From a virus: a stretch of DNA of 55,092 nucleotides. The translations under genes and the position numbers were made by a program. The notes under the pieces are model-generated. The model was not told the DNA's origin, ran no database searches, and worked only from the letters and a program-made list of their open reading frames with translations. Shown here piece after piece: positions 24,082 through 33,288 of the stretch (the first letter of the stretch is position 1; each line of letters opens with the position of its first letter). The stretch lies in the IMG/VR virus record IMGVR_UViG_3300018432_000304, positions 1-55,092 of that record, one strand, 5' to 3'.

Positions 24082-27072
24082 GTGCCCGTCATCGAGCCTG
24101 TGTTCCCAGACGGGACGCCCTACCCGGTGATCCCGCCCGGTACGAACACGGTCAACGTGTCGACCTCGTCGGAGCTGTCCGACGCGCTGTCGTCGGCGTC
24201 CGCGGGTGACCGGATCGTCCTCGCCGCCGGCACGTACACCGGCGACTTCTCGATGAGCAACCGCAGCGGCACCGTCGTGGCCGGGATCTCGGTCGAGGCG
24301 GAGAACGTCGGCGGCGCGAGCATCGGGGCGGGGTCGACCTGGCGGCTCACCAACTGCGCCTACGTCACCGTGTCCGGACTGCTGTGGAACTGGCAGGGCG
24401 CGGGCGAGACGCTCCAGGTCCGCGGCACCAGCCACCACTGCCGGATCACCCGCTGCACGTTCGGTCCGAGCTCGCACACCGAGTCGTCGGATGTGCAGAC
24501 CTGGGTGTTCGTCGGCGACGACGCCTACCACATCCGGGTCGACCACAACGAGATCCGGAACAAGGGCACGTCCGGCAACGGTGTGCGGGTCTACGGCAGC
24601 TTCGACAAGGTCGACAACGGCCAGGGTTCCTCGGCCGGTTGCCGGTGGGTGCGGATCGACCACAACATCTTCCGGGCGATCGGGCCGGAGGTGGGGAACG
24701 ACAAGGAGCCCGTCCGGTACGGCGTGAGCTCGATGAGCCGGACGATCGCCAACGGGGTGATCGAGCGCAACGTCTTCCACGACTGCATCTGCGAGCCCGA
24801 GCTGATCAGCGTGAAGATGGGCGGCATCCGGGTCTCCGGCAACACGATCCTGCAGTCCGCCGGTGGCCCGGTGCTCCGTCACGGCACCAACTCGATCATG
24901 AGCCACAACTACATCATCGACCGGGCCGACACGTTCGGCGACACGATCGGCTCCGGCGGGATCCGCTTCTACGACGCCGATCACACGATCGCCCACAACT
25001 ACATCGACGGGATCTTCGGCGGGAACTTCCAGGGCCCCTTGCTCCTCGATACCGGCGACGCCGAGGGCAGCTCGACGGACCTGTCCGCGCACTGGCGGGT
25101 GATCGGCGCCCAGGTCGAGCGCAACGTCATCGTGGGCGGGCCCGAGGGCATCCGGATCGGCGACAACTACTCGAGCGTGCCGCGGGACTGCACGATCCGC
25201 GACAACATCGTCGTGGACACCGACTCGGGGGCGGCGATCACGCAGCGAGTCGCTCCGGCGGCCACCGTGCTGACCAACAACCAGTTCTACCGCACGACCT
25301 CGGCGGCCGGGATGACGGTGGACGCGGACACGATCGCCCGCAAGCCGGGCTTCGGGCCGCGGCTGACCTACCTGGAGCTGGCCGACGTCGGTCCGTCCGG
25401 GGACCTCGGGGACACCGACGGCACTGGTCTCGAGGTCGGCGGCGGCACCGCGCCGGTCGCCGTGCCGGCCGACGTGTTGAACATCGGCGACGAGGACGGG
25501 CAGAACCACTTCCAGCTGCAGTGGGCGGCCGACGGCGCCGGCTCGATCACGATCACGCAGTTCGCGGACGTGGCCGCCGGGTTCGCCGTCGACCCGTACT
25601 TCATCGTCACCGACCACTCCGGCGACGAGCCGCCCGCCCCGGCAGCCGTGCAGTTCCGGGTGCGCGCCGACTCGGCCACCACATCCGGCTCGTCGGAGCC
25701 GCGCTCGGAGCTGCGGGAGACCCGCGCCGACGGCAGCGAGATGGCGTTCGACGCGCTGGCCGGTGAGCACAGCCTGCGCACGACGTGCCGGATCACGCAC
25801 CTGCCCGCCAGCGACCCCGAGGTGACGGTCGCCCAGCTGCACAACGGCGTGACCGGCGACCGGATCAGCGTCCGCACCCAGCTGGTGAGCGGCCAGGTCA
25901 AGCTGCTGGCCCGGATCAACGGCACCGAGGCGATCCGGTTCGCCGAGTCGTACGCGATCGGCAGCGAGTTCACGGTCGAGCTGCGGGTCCGCGACGGCGG
26001 CCTCGTGGAGATCTTCTACGGCGGGTCGTCCACGCCGATCGCGGCGGGCCAGCTCGAGCCCTCCGGCGCGGGCGCGTCGTGGTTCTTCAAGGTCGGCGCG
26101 CACGCCGCGTTCAACGAGACCACCACCTCGGCCACCGAGTACGTCAGCGTGGAGCACCGCGACCTGGTCGTCTCTCATGGCGGGTTCCGGGTGGACGCGG
26201 GCGCGGACACGCAGGCGGTCGCCGGGCAGGTGTTCTCCCGGGACGCGATCGAGGTCGGCCTGACTGGGGTCACGTCGCGCCGGTGGACGATCGTGTCCCG
26301 CCCGCCGGTCCCGGACGACGACGATGACGATCCGGATCCCGACCCGGTCGACATGACCCAGGCCGCGATCCGGCACGGCTGGGGCACCCCACTGCCCAGC
26401 TCGGACGAGTTCAACTACGTCGGTCCGCCGAACTCCACGAAGTGGAAGCTGCCGGGCGCGGACTGGGCCGGGCACGCCGGCAACGGCCGCCGCCGCCCGG
26501 AGCGCACGACCGTCGACGGGTCGAAGCTGGTCATGACCGGCCTGGCCAACGGTGATTCCGGATGGTGCCAGCACCGCCTCGATCAGCAGTACGTGCGCTG
26601 GGAGGCGCGGATCCGCTGCTACCAGGGCGCGCCCTCGGTCGGCGAGCCGGACGCCACCTCCAACGGCAACGACTACCACTGCTTGCTGCTCATCTGGCCG
26701 GAGTCCAACGACTGGCCCGAGGACGGGGAGTACGACTTCTACGAGCTCGGCGTGCCCGGGCAGAACAGCCTCGAGGCGTACATGCACTACCCGCACGACC
26801 CCGACGTGTCCGTGCAGCAACAGCACTTCGAGAAGGCCGGCGTCGACACGTCGCAGTGGCACAACATCGCGCTGGAGTGGACGAGCACGGGCACGCGCGG
26901 CTACCTCGACGGCGTCCAGTGGTTCTCGGCGAGCGGGGGAGCAAGCAGCGTGCGCCGCAACATGCAGGACATGCCCGCGGGCCACCTGGTGATCCAGTGT
27001 GACAACTTCGACGGCACCGATCAGACCCCGGCCACCATCGAAGTCGAGTGGATGCGGGTGTACAACGTATGA
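24082..27072 (+). CDS. Triple-domain tail depolymerase: PL6 + PL7 + GH16
   Basis: 996 residues. Residues about 20-430 are a right-handed beta-helix of the PL6/chondroitinase-B family: CEPELISVK with Glu240 and Lys245, and LRHG with Arg266 match its catalytic set. Residues about 520-700 are PL7-like (RSELRE 541-546, Q-L-H 585-587, WFFKVGAHAAF 667-677). After an Asp/Pro linker (744-756), residues about 760-996 are GH16, with GEYDFYE giving the E-x-D-x-x-E triad (Glu883, Asp885, Glu888). It would strip several polysaccharide linkages at the host surface. A substrate cannot be read from sequence. Confidence 0.8.
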   Translation: MPVIEPVFPDGTPYPVIPPGTNTVNVSTSSELSDALSSASAGDRIVLAAGTYTGDFSMSNRSGTVVAGISVEAENVGGASIGAGSTWRLTNCAYVTVSGLLWNWQGAGETLQVRGTSHHCRITRCTFGPSSHTESSDVQTWVFVGDDAYHIRVDHNEIRNKGTSGNGVRVYGSFDKVDNGQGSSAGCRWVRIDHNIFRAIGPEVGNDKEPVRYGVSSMSRTIANGVIERNVFHDCICEPELISVKMGGIRVSGNTILQSAGGPVLRHGTNSIMSHNYIIDRADTFGDTIGSGGIRFYDADHTIAHNYIDGIFGGNFQGPLLLDTGDAEGSSTDLSAHWRVIGAQVERNVIVGGPEGIRIGDNYSSVPRDCTIRDNIVVDTDSGAAITQRVAPAATVLTNNQFYRTTSAAGMTVDADTIARKPGFGPRLTYLELADVGPSGDLGDTDGTGLEVGGGTAPVAVPADVLNIGDEDGQNHFQLQWAADGAGSITITQFADVAAGFAVDPYFIVTDHSGDEPPAPAAVQFRVRADSATTSGSSEPRSELRETRADGSEMAFDALAGEHSLRTTCRITHLPASDPEVTVAQLHNGVTGDRISVRTQLVSGQVKLLARINGTEAIRFAESYAIGSEFTVELRVRDGGLVEIFYGGSSTPIAAGQLEPSGAGASWFFKVGAHAAFNETTTSATEYVSVEHRDLVVSHGGFRVDAGADTQAVAGQVFSRDAIEVGLTGVTSRRWTIVSRPPVPDDDDDDPDPDPVDMTQAAIRHGWGTPLPSSDEFNYVGPPNSTKWKLPGADWAGHAGNGRRRPERTTVDGSKLVMTGLANGDSGWCQHRLDQQYVRWEARIRCYQGAPSVGEPDATSNGNDYHCLLLIWPESNDWPEDGEYDFYELGVPGQNSLEAYMHYPHDPDVSVQQQHFEKAGVDTSQWHNIALEWTSTGTRGYLDGVQWFSASGGASSVRRNMQDMPAGHLVIQCDNFDGTDQTPATIEVEWMRVYNV

Positions 27073-30000
27073 CCGGTCCGATCGACTTCGACGCCGAACT
27101 CGACTGGACGACGCCATCCGTCGAGGGCGACTACGTCCTGCGCTACGAGGTCGTCTCGAACGAGGGCACGTTCTCCGACGACGTCACCGTGCAGGTGGTC
27201 GCCGCGCCGACCGGGCCGCAGACCGTCACCCCGACCTCGGTCCTCTCGCAGGCGCGCGTGGGCGAGCCGTCGGTCGTCGTCGAGCCGCCGCCGGACGTCG
27301 TGATCACCTACCCGGGTTCGGGCACGTTCCCCGGCGCGGACACCTGGCCCGGCTACGGCCCGGCGGTCGGCCCGGTCGAGCAGACCGTGGTGCCGGACTC
27401 GGTCCCGTCGCGGGCGATCGTCGGCCAGCCGACCGTCACGGTGGACGAGGTCCCGGTCGTGCGGGAGGTCTACCCGGACTCGGTTCCGTCGCGGGCGATC
27501 GTCGGCGCGCCGTCGGTCACCATCGGCGCGGCTCCGCCGGACCAGCCGGTCACCGATCTGTCGCTGTCGCTGTTCGCGATCACCCCGGATGGGGTGTTCG
27601 CGCTGCCGGACTTCACGCAGCTGACGTTGTCGCCGGTGCGGAACTCGGCTGGGTCGCTCACGTTGGAGTATCCGGTCACGGGCGTGAACTTCACCGTGCT
27701 GCGCGACGCCATCACCGGCGGCCGGGATGTCGAGGTGGAGGTGTGGACGTCCGGGACGTCGCAGGGCGCCCTGCGCGGGTATCTGCAGGAGGCGGCGGGC
27801 GACGACACCGCCGAGGGTGACACCTGGCAGTTCGGGGGCGGGTTCCTCGGGCTGCGGATGGACGAGGCTGTGGTGCTGCCGCAGGATCTGGGTCCGCTCG
27901 TCCCGGACGACGATGACGATCCGGACAACGACAAGCACGCGAACGAGAAGCGTGAACTGATCTTCAACGCGTCCACGCCGGGCACGGTGATGGCGACGGC
28001 GATGCAGATCGCGCAGGCGCACGGTTGGCTGGCCGATCTCACCTGGGACTTCACTGCCGCCGCCGACTCCGACGGTGTGCCCTGGCCGCAGGTGATGTCG
28101 AGCAAGTTCTCGCCCGGCGCCACGTACACGCAGCTGCTGGACCGGCTGGTCGCGCTCGGCCTGGCCGAGTGGGATGTGCAGTGGACCGGCGCGCACCGGG
28201 TGCTGCGGATGTGGGTGCCGGAGGGCCGAGGCTCCGACCTCACCGTGCTGGGCGTGCCGGTGGTGTTGCGGCACGGGCAGAACATCCTCGACGCACCCCG
28301 GAAGTGGAGCGTGCGCGAGGCCGGGACGGACGTGCTCGTCGCCGGCAGCGAAGGCCTGTACGACGAGGCCAGCGACGCGTCCGCGGTCGCGCGCCGGGGC
28401 CGGCGGATCGCTCGGTTCGTCTCGGCGAACAACCTCGCGGATGCCGATGCGGTCACCGCGTACGCGTTCAACCAGCTGCCGGTCATCACCTCCGGCCTGC
28501 ACGAGGTCACGCACGGCATCGGCCTGTTGAGCGGCTCGCCTCGCCCGATCGTCACGTACGACGTCGGCGACTGGGTGTTCTCGGAGTCCGGGAAGACTAT
28601 GGAGCGGTTCCGGGTCGTGCAGTGGACCTTGACCGTGGACGCCGACCAGCAGATGTCGGGCACGGTCACCCTGAACGACACGCACACCGACGCGCTCGTC
28701 CGGTTGATGGCTCGGCTGGATGCGATCGAGGCGGGCGAGACGGTCGTCGGCACGAGCACCCCGCCGTCCGGGTCGCTGGACGACATCACCCCGCCGGCCG
28801 CGCCCGAGGGCCTGGTCGTGTCGAGCATCGCCTACCAGGACCCGGCGCACACCAACACCTTGGCGTCGGTGACGGTCGGCTGGCTACCGGTGGTCACCAA
28901 CGCCGACGGCTCCAACCACCCGCTGGTCCAGGCCGCCCGGTACATCATCATCGCGCTGGGCAACATCAACCCGGAGCAGGAAGACACGGTCGTCCACGAG
29001 GACTGGACGTGGACGGACTGCCCGCAGGTCGTGGCCGACTACAACGACCCCCTCCTCGAGATCTACGAGGACGACGGGTCGCCGGGTGGTCTGCCCGGGC
29101 TGGGTGATGTGCCCGCGCAGATCGTGTGGCTGCAGGACTACGTCGACTCGTTCAGCGCCACCCCGACCGCGACCGACGACGTCGACGGGTATCAGATCCG
29201 CTACGCCTACCAGGGTCTTGATCAGGTCGGCGGCATCCCGTCCTCGGACCCGTTCCCGGACGACGACCGGGTGTACTACGAGGCCACGCCCTCGAACGGG
29301 ATCCGCGGCACCTCCTACACCTTCGGCGGCATCGAGGGCGGGGCGAACCTGCGGATCGAGGTCCGCGCGTTCGACCGGTCCGGCAACTTCGGGCCGTGGG
29401 CGGCGATCGGGCACGACACCGCGATCGACGACACCCCGCCGCCGCAGCCGTCGCTGCCGACGATCGAGTCCTGGTTCCGCACGGTCAACATCAGCTGGGA
29501 CGGGCTCGGCGCGATCGGTGAGCCGATGCCCGTCGACTTCGACCATGTCGAGGTGTGGGTCGGGCAGGGCGCGGACATGTCCCCGATCCCGTCCACGGCG
29601 GGGCTGGCGCAGGTGTTCGACCCGCTGAACCCGCTGCCGCAGCACGTTGCGAACCTCTACGCGGGCGGCACGCACAACCTGCCTGACCTGGTCTACGGGG
29701 TCGGCTACTTCGCGCTGCTGCGGGCGGTCGACCGGACCGGGAACCCGTCGAACACCTCGGCGGTGGCCGGGCCCGCGACCGCGGAGCAGCTGGTCTCTGA
29801 CGACCTGATCAACGGGATCATCAACGACCCGGACAAGATCGCGAAGCTGGTCATCCAGACTGGGCACATCGTGGACGGCGCGATCGTCAACGCGAAGATC
29901 GCCAACCTGGCGGTGAACAACGCGAAGATCGCTGACCTCGAGGTTGGCAAGCTCCGCTCCGGCACGATGATCGCGCAGGTAACGATCTCCGGCAAGTTCC

Positions 30001-30953
30001 GCACACACGCCTCCGACGCTGCGGACCGAGTGGAGATCGATCCGGCCGGGATTAGGCTCTACGCGGGCCCCACGGTGATCGGCAACTGGGACGTGGCGAA
30101 CCGGTCGATGCTGGTCACCGGCACCTACCAGAGCGCCCTGTCCGGTGAGCGGATCAACATCTTCCCGGACGGCACGCTGCGCTTCTACCCGACCTCCGGG
30201 ATCAACTACTCGCAGATCTCGAACGTCGGCAACGATGTCGTCTGGAGAGGACCGATCGACTCCAGCGGCCGGTCCGGGCGGATCAACGTCAACGCCCTGG
30301 GCGTCGGCCTGAACTTCTCGGCCGAGAGCGAGATCCCGAACAACCTGCGCGCAGAGGTCGCCGTGTTCGACCGGCGGGCCCGCATCACGTCGCCGTTCAT
30401 CGCGTTCGAGGTGAACGGGAAGCTCGCCCCGACTGATGGGTCGCAGCGGCGCGTGCAGTTCTACCAGACCTCCTCGTCCGGTACGGCGATGCCGTACTCC
30501 TACCTGAACTACGGCGTGTCCTCGTCGTCGGGCCGGGGCGGGATGTGGGGCAACGGCGCGGGCTGGAAGCTCGAGGCCGGCAGCCTGCTGGTCACCGATG
30601 ACAGTCTGAACAGCTTCGCCTCGGTCAAGGCGTCCGACTTCGTGCAGTCCTCCTCGCGCGAGGTGAAGCGCGACATCCGCCGGGGCGAGCACGGCCACGG
30701 GTTGGGCATCGACATCCGGCAGTTCTTCCGCGACGTGCAGGCGGTGACCTACAACTACCGCGACGACCGGCCCGACGCTCCGCCCCGGTTCGGTGTGATC
30801 GCCGAAGACCTCCCCCCGGCCCTGCAGCGGCTCGGCTCCGACGGCAAGGGCGGCGTGGTGCTCTCGGTCGAGCTCGGCTCCCAGCTCGGGCTGCACCACG
30901 CGATGTTGAACGACATCGTCTCCCGACTCGACGCACTGGAAGGCAGCACGTGA
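27069..30953 (+). CDS. Large tail-tip protein with S74-type C-terminal chaperone
   Basis: 1294 residues. N-terminal repeats ending SRAIVGQPTV/SRAIVGAPSV, then a Gp37/Tal-like baseplate region (LSLFAITPDGVFALPDFTQLTLSP...TLEYPVTG), fibronectin-like modules with Asp-rich loops, and a fibre stem (NAKIANLAVNNAKIADLEVGKLRSGTM). The last 110 residues match the peptidase S74 intramolecular chaperone: SSREVKRDI has the Ser1195/Lys1200 pair, followed by FGVIAEDLP and a terminal coiled coil. It trimerises and probably cleaves itself. ATG overlaps the depolymerase stop. Confidence 0.8.
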   Translation: MTGPIDFDAELDWTTPSVEGDYVLRYEVVSNEGTFSDDVTVQVVAAPTGPQTVTPTSVLSQARVGEPSVVVEPPPDVVITYPGSGTFPGADTWPGYGPAVGPVEQTVVPDSVPSRAIVGQPTVTVDEVPVVREVYPDSVPSRAIVGAPSVTIGAAPPDQPVTDLSLSLFAITPDGVFALPDFTQLTLSPVRNSAGSLTLEYPVTGVNFTVLRDAITGGRDVEVEVWTSGTSQGALRGYLQEAAGDDTAEGDTWQFGGGFLGLRMDEAVVLPQDLGPLVPDDDDDPDNDKHANEKRELIFNASTPGTVMATAMQIAQAHGWLADLTWDFTAAADSDGVPWPQVMSSKFSPGATYTQLLDRLVALGLAEWDVQWTGAHRVLRMWVPEGRGSDLTVLGVPVVLRHGQNILDAPRKWSVREAGTDVLVAGSEGLYDEASDASAVARRGRRIARFVSANNLADADAVTAYAFNQLPVITSGLHEVTHGIGLLSGSPRPIVTYDVGDWVFSESGKTMERFRVVQWTLTVDADQQMSGTVTLNDTHTDALVRLMARLDAIEAGETVVGTSTPPSGSLDDITPPAAPEGLVVSSIAYQDPAHTNTLASVTVGWLPVVTNADGSNHPLVQAARYIIIALGNINPEQEDTVVHEDWTWTDCPQVVADYNDPLLEIYEDDGSPGGLPGLGDVPAQIVWLQDYVDSFSATPTATDDVDGYQIRYAYQGLDQVGGIPSSDPFPDDDRVYYEATPSNGIRGTSYTFGGIEGGANLRIEVRAFDRSGNFGPWAAIGHDTAIDDTPPPQPSLPTIESWFRTVNISWDGLGAIGEPMPVDFDHVEVWVGQGADMSPIPSTAGLAQVFDPLNPLPQHVANLYAGGTHNLPDLVYGVGYFALLRAVDRTGNPSNTSAVAGPATAEQLVSDDLINGIINDPDKIAKLVIQTGHIVDGAIVNAKIANLAVNNAKIADLEVGKLRSGTMIAQVTISGKFRTHASDAADRVEIDPAGIRLYAGPTVIGNWDVANRSMLVTGTYQSALSGERINIFPDGTLRFYPTSGINYSQISNVGNDVVWRGPIDSSGRSGRINVNALGVGLNFSAESEIPNNLRAEVAVFDRRARITSPFIAFEVNGKLAPTDGSQRRVQFYQTSSSGTAMPYSYLNYGVSSSSGRGGMWGNGAGWKLEAGSLLVTDDSLNSFASVKASDFVQSSSREVKRDIRRGEHGHGLGIDIRQFFRDVQAVTYNYRDDRPDAPPRFGVIAEDLPPALQRLGSDGKGGVVLSVELGSQLGLHHAMLNDIVSRLDALEGST

Positions 30954-31117
30954 GCAACCCGGACGAGATCGACGTGGGCGAAGTGCTCAACGAGCTGGAC
31001 CCGCTCGGCAAGGCGCTGTTCGAGGGCGCCCTGGGCCGGGTCCGGCTGCGTAAGGCCGCGGCCCGCATCGAGCAGCTGGAGCAGCAGGTGGCCGCGGGCG
31101 GAGACGTGGCTTCGTGA
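30950..31117 (+). CDS. Small helical protein
   Basis: 55 residues from GTG 30950, overlapping the previous stop: NPDEIDVGEVLNELDPLGKALFEGALGRVRLRKAAARIEQLEQQV. Helical with a C-terminal coiled coil. Stop overlaps GTG 31114. Phage genomes often encode such a mini-protein after a fibre; possibly a fibre assembly aid. Confidence 0.6.
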   Translation: MSNPDEIDVGEVLNELDPLGKALFEGALGRVRLRKAAARIEQLEQQVAAGGDVAS

Positions 31118-31446
31118 CCGCGCTGAGCTACGACCTGATGATCGACCAGGGTGCCGACTTCGTGGTCAGCATCCCGATCCTGGACCCGGACGGCGCCCCG
31201 CAGAGTCTCGTGGGGTGGACGGCCCGGGGGCAGGTCCGACAGACCCACGGGGGCGCGGTCGTCCTGCACGATCTCGAGCCGGTGAGCTCCGCCGCGACGG
31301 TCACGGTCACCGTCGACGCGGCCAGCTCGGCGGCCTGGGACTGGCGTGTGGGTGTCTACGACATCGAGCTGGTCGACCCGAGCGAGAAGGTGATCCGCCT
31401 GGTCCAGGGCCGGGTGATCGTCTCCCCCGAGGTGACCCGTGCCTGA
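31114..31446 (+). CDS. Small virion structural protein
   Basis: 110 residues. YDLMIDQGADFVVSIPILDPDGAPQSLVGWTARGQVRQ and YDIELVDPSEKVIRLVQGRVIVSPEVTR are recurring words of a small beta-sandwich protein found next to fibre genes in diverse siphoviruses. Likely an accessory of the tail tip. Ends within the next gene's start. Confidence 0.65.
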   Translation: MTALSYDLMIDQGADFVVSIPILDPDGAPQSLVGWTARGQVRQTHGGAVVLHDLEPVSSAATVTVTVDAASSAAWDWRVGVYDIELVDPSEKVIRLVQGRVIVSPEVTRA

Positions 31447-32239
31447 GCAGGCCGTGCGGTTCGACGCCGCCGGCGAGGACTACGTCGGGCCCTTGGCTCT
31501 CGGTGCGACGTTCACGATCCTGTTGTGGGCGCGCGTCGCGGCTGACCGCGACACCTACAGCACGATCTTCGGGTTGGACAACAACGTGGGCACCCTCGGT
31601 GCGTGCACGATGCAGACGATCTTTGACGGCACCGCGCTGAACATGACCGCCCAGGGCGGCACCGATCAGAGCATTCACACGATGGCCGTGGGTACCTGGT
31701 ACTGCTACGCGGTCACCCGCACGGCGCAGAGCGGCCCCACGGCGCTGCGCGTCCACTGGGGGACGGCCCCGGACGCGCTCACCCTTGTGGAGGTCGCGGC
31801 GACCGGCGGCTGGGGTGCCGCCGGCTACAGCCAGCTGCGGCTCGGGGAGTCCGCGTGGAGCGGCGAGTGGCTCGACGGTGACCTGGCCTTCGTCAAGATC
31901 TACACCCGGCCGCTCGACGAGTCGGAGATCGAGACGGAGCTCAGCCAGTACGCCCCGGGCGTCACCACCGACCTGCACGCCGCCTACTCGTTCTGGGACG
32001 GCCCGAGCAACGCCGACCTCTCCGGGAACGGGCGGGACCTGGCCGGTGGTAGCGGTGCGGCAACGGACGCAGGCCCGGTCGGGATCCCCTACCTCTGGTC
32101 GACGACCGAAACCCACCCGTCTCCCCGGGCCGGCGCCCCGGTGGTGGGTGTGTCGGTGCGAGCTGGTGCACCTGAGCGCGCGCCGAGCGTGGCGGCCGGG
32201 ACCCCGTTCAACCCGTTCCTCTACCCGCAAGGAGCCTGA
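31439..32239 (+). CDS. LamG-like lectin tail protein
   Basis: 266 residues. EQAVRFDAAGEDYVGPLALGATFTILLWARVA, GTWYCYAVTRT, LRLGESAWSGEWLDGDLAFVKIYTRPLDESEIETEL form a concanavalin/laminin-G-like sandwich. The C-terminal 60 residues (PRAGAPVVGVSVRAGAPERAPSV) are a short linker-like tail. No catalytic residues are seen, so it is probably a sugar-binding protein that complements the neighbouring hydrolases. Confidence 0.7.
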   Translation: MPEQAVRFDAAGEDYVGPLALGATFTILLWARVAADRDTYSTIFGLDNNVGTLGACTMQTIFDGTALNMTAQGGTDQSIHTMAVGTWYCYAVTRTAQSGPTALRVHWGTAPDALTLVEVAATGGWGAAGYSQLRLGESAWSGEWLDGDLAFVKIYTRPLDESEIETELSQYAPGVTTDLHAAYSFWDGPSNADLSGNGRDLAGGSGAATDAGPVGIPYLWSTTETHPSPRAGAPVVGVSVRAGAPERAPSVAAGTPFNPFLYPQGA

Positions 32240-32241
32240 CC

Positions 32242-33288
32242 TTGGCGACCGAGTTCCCCACCTTCGTTGACGTCCCCGAAGGGGAGACCCCCGAGCCCGG
32301 CACCCCGCTGGTGAACGCCGCCTACCTGAATGCTCTGACCGGGGCGGTCAACATCGTCGAGAACCAGCTGCCCGCGAAGGCGAACAGCGCCAGCCTGGCC
32401 ACGGTCGCCACCACGGGCGCCTACACCGACCTGGTCGGCGCGCCGTTCATCCCGGCCGAGCCCGGCGACATCGGGGCGCAACCGGCCGGGGCCTACGCGA
32501 CCACCACGGACCTGGCCGACAAGGCCGACGCCGAGCACACCCACACCGTCGGCGACCTCGACGCGACCGGCACCGCAAGCGCAACCACCTACCTGCGCGG
32601 GGACGGCTCGTGGGCCATCCCGGCGGGTGGCTCCTCCTACACCGACGAGCAGGTCCGCGACGTCATCGGCACCGCGCTGGTGCCCGGCGCGAACGTCACG
32701 ATCACCCCGAACGACGCCGGCGACACGATCACCATCGCGGCCACCGGTGGCGGGGGCGGTGGCGCGGTCGACTCGGTCAACGGGCAGACGGGGGTCGTCG
32801 CCCTGGACGCGGCCGACGTGGGTGCGACCGCGGTCAGCGTGGACAGCGTCCTGGTCGCCGCCCTGGACATCGACTCCGCCGCGGTCACCGCCGCCGACGT
32901 CGGCGCGGCCGGGCTGGACGGCGACGGCCGGGTCTCCGCCGCGCAGATGCCGCGGGTGCCGACCACCGTCCGCACGGTCTCCTACGCCTCCTCGATCACG
33001 CTGACCCCGGCCACGGACGGCAACCGGATCAACGTCACCGCGACCGGCAACATCAGCTCGCTGGCGGCGTCCACCACCGGTGCCGTCGACGGGCAGGTGC
33101 TGCGGGTGGCCGTGCTCGCCTCCGGCGCCGCCCGCACGGTGACCATCGCATCGTCGGTGCGCACCTCGACCGCGCTGACCCGGGGGCCGCATTCGGTCCC
33201 GTCCGGGGAGGTCTGGACCGCGGCGTTCGAGTACTACTCGCTGGCCTCGGCGTGGGTGCTCACCGCCTACACCACCTCGGCGTCCTGA
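32242..33288 (+). CDS. Tail fibre protein
   Basis: 348 residues from TTG 32242 (AAGGAG upstream). Fibre shaft words: ADKADAEHTHTVGDLDATGTASATTYLRGDGSW, VDSVNGQTGVVALDAADVGA, GLDGDGRVSAAQMPR. The C-terminal beta domain (NRINVTATGNISSLAASTTGAVDGQ) is of the tip type. Probably trimeric. Stop overlaps the GH16 gene start (TGATG). Confidence 0.72.
   Translation: MATEFPTFVDVPEGETPEPGTPLVNAAYLNALTGAVNIVENQLPAKANSASLATVATTGAYTDLVGAPFIPAEPGDIGAQPAGAYATTTDLADKADAEHTHTVGDLDATGTASATTYLRGDGSWAIPAGGSSYTDEQVRDVIGTALVPGANVTITPNDAGDTITIAATGGGGGGAVDSVNGQTGVVALDAADVGATAVSVDSVLVAALDIDSAAVTAADVGAAGLDGDGRVSAAQMPRVPTTVRTVSYASSITLTPATDGNRINVTATGNISSLAASTTGAVDGQVLRVAVLASGAARTVTIASSVRTSTALTRGPHSVPSGEVWTAAFEYYSLASAWVLTAYTTSAS

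Noticed and set aside
24034-27117. 1027-residue open frame on the minus strand
   Set aside because: It is the complement of the depolymerase gene, with the Arg/Val/Asp-rich low-complexity makeup of high-GC shadow frames; the plus strand has clear domain motifs.
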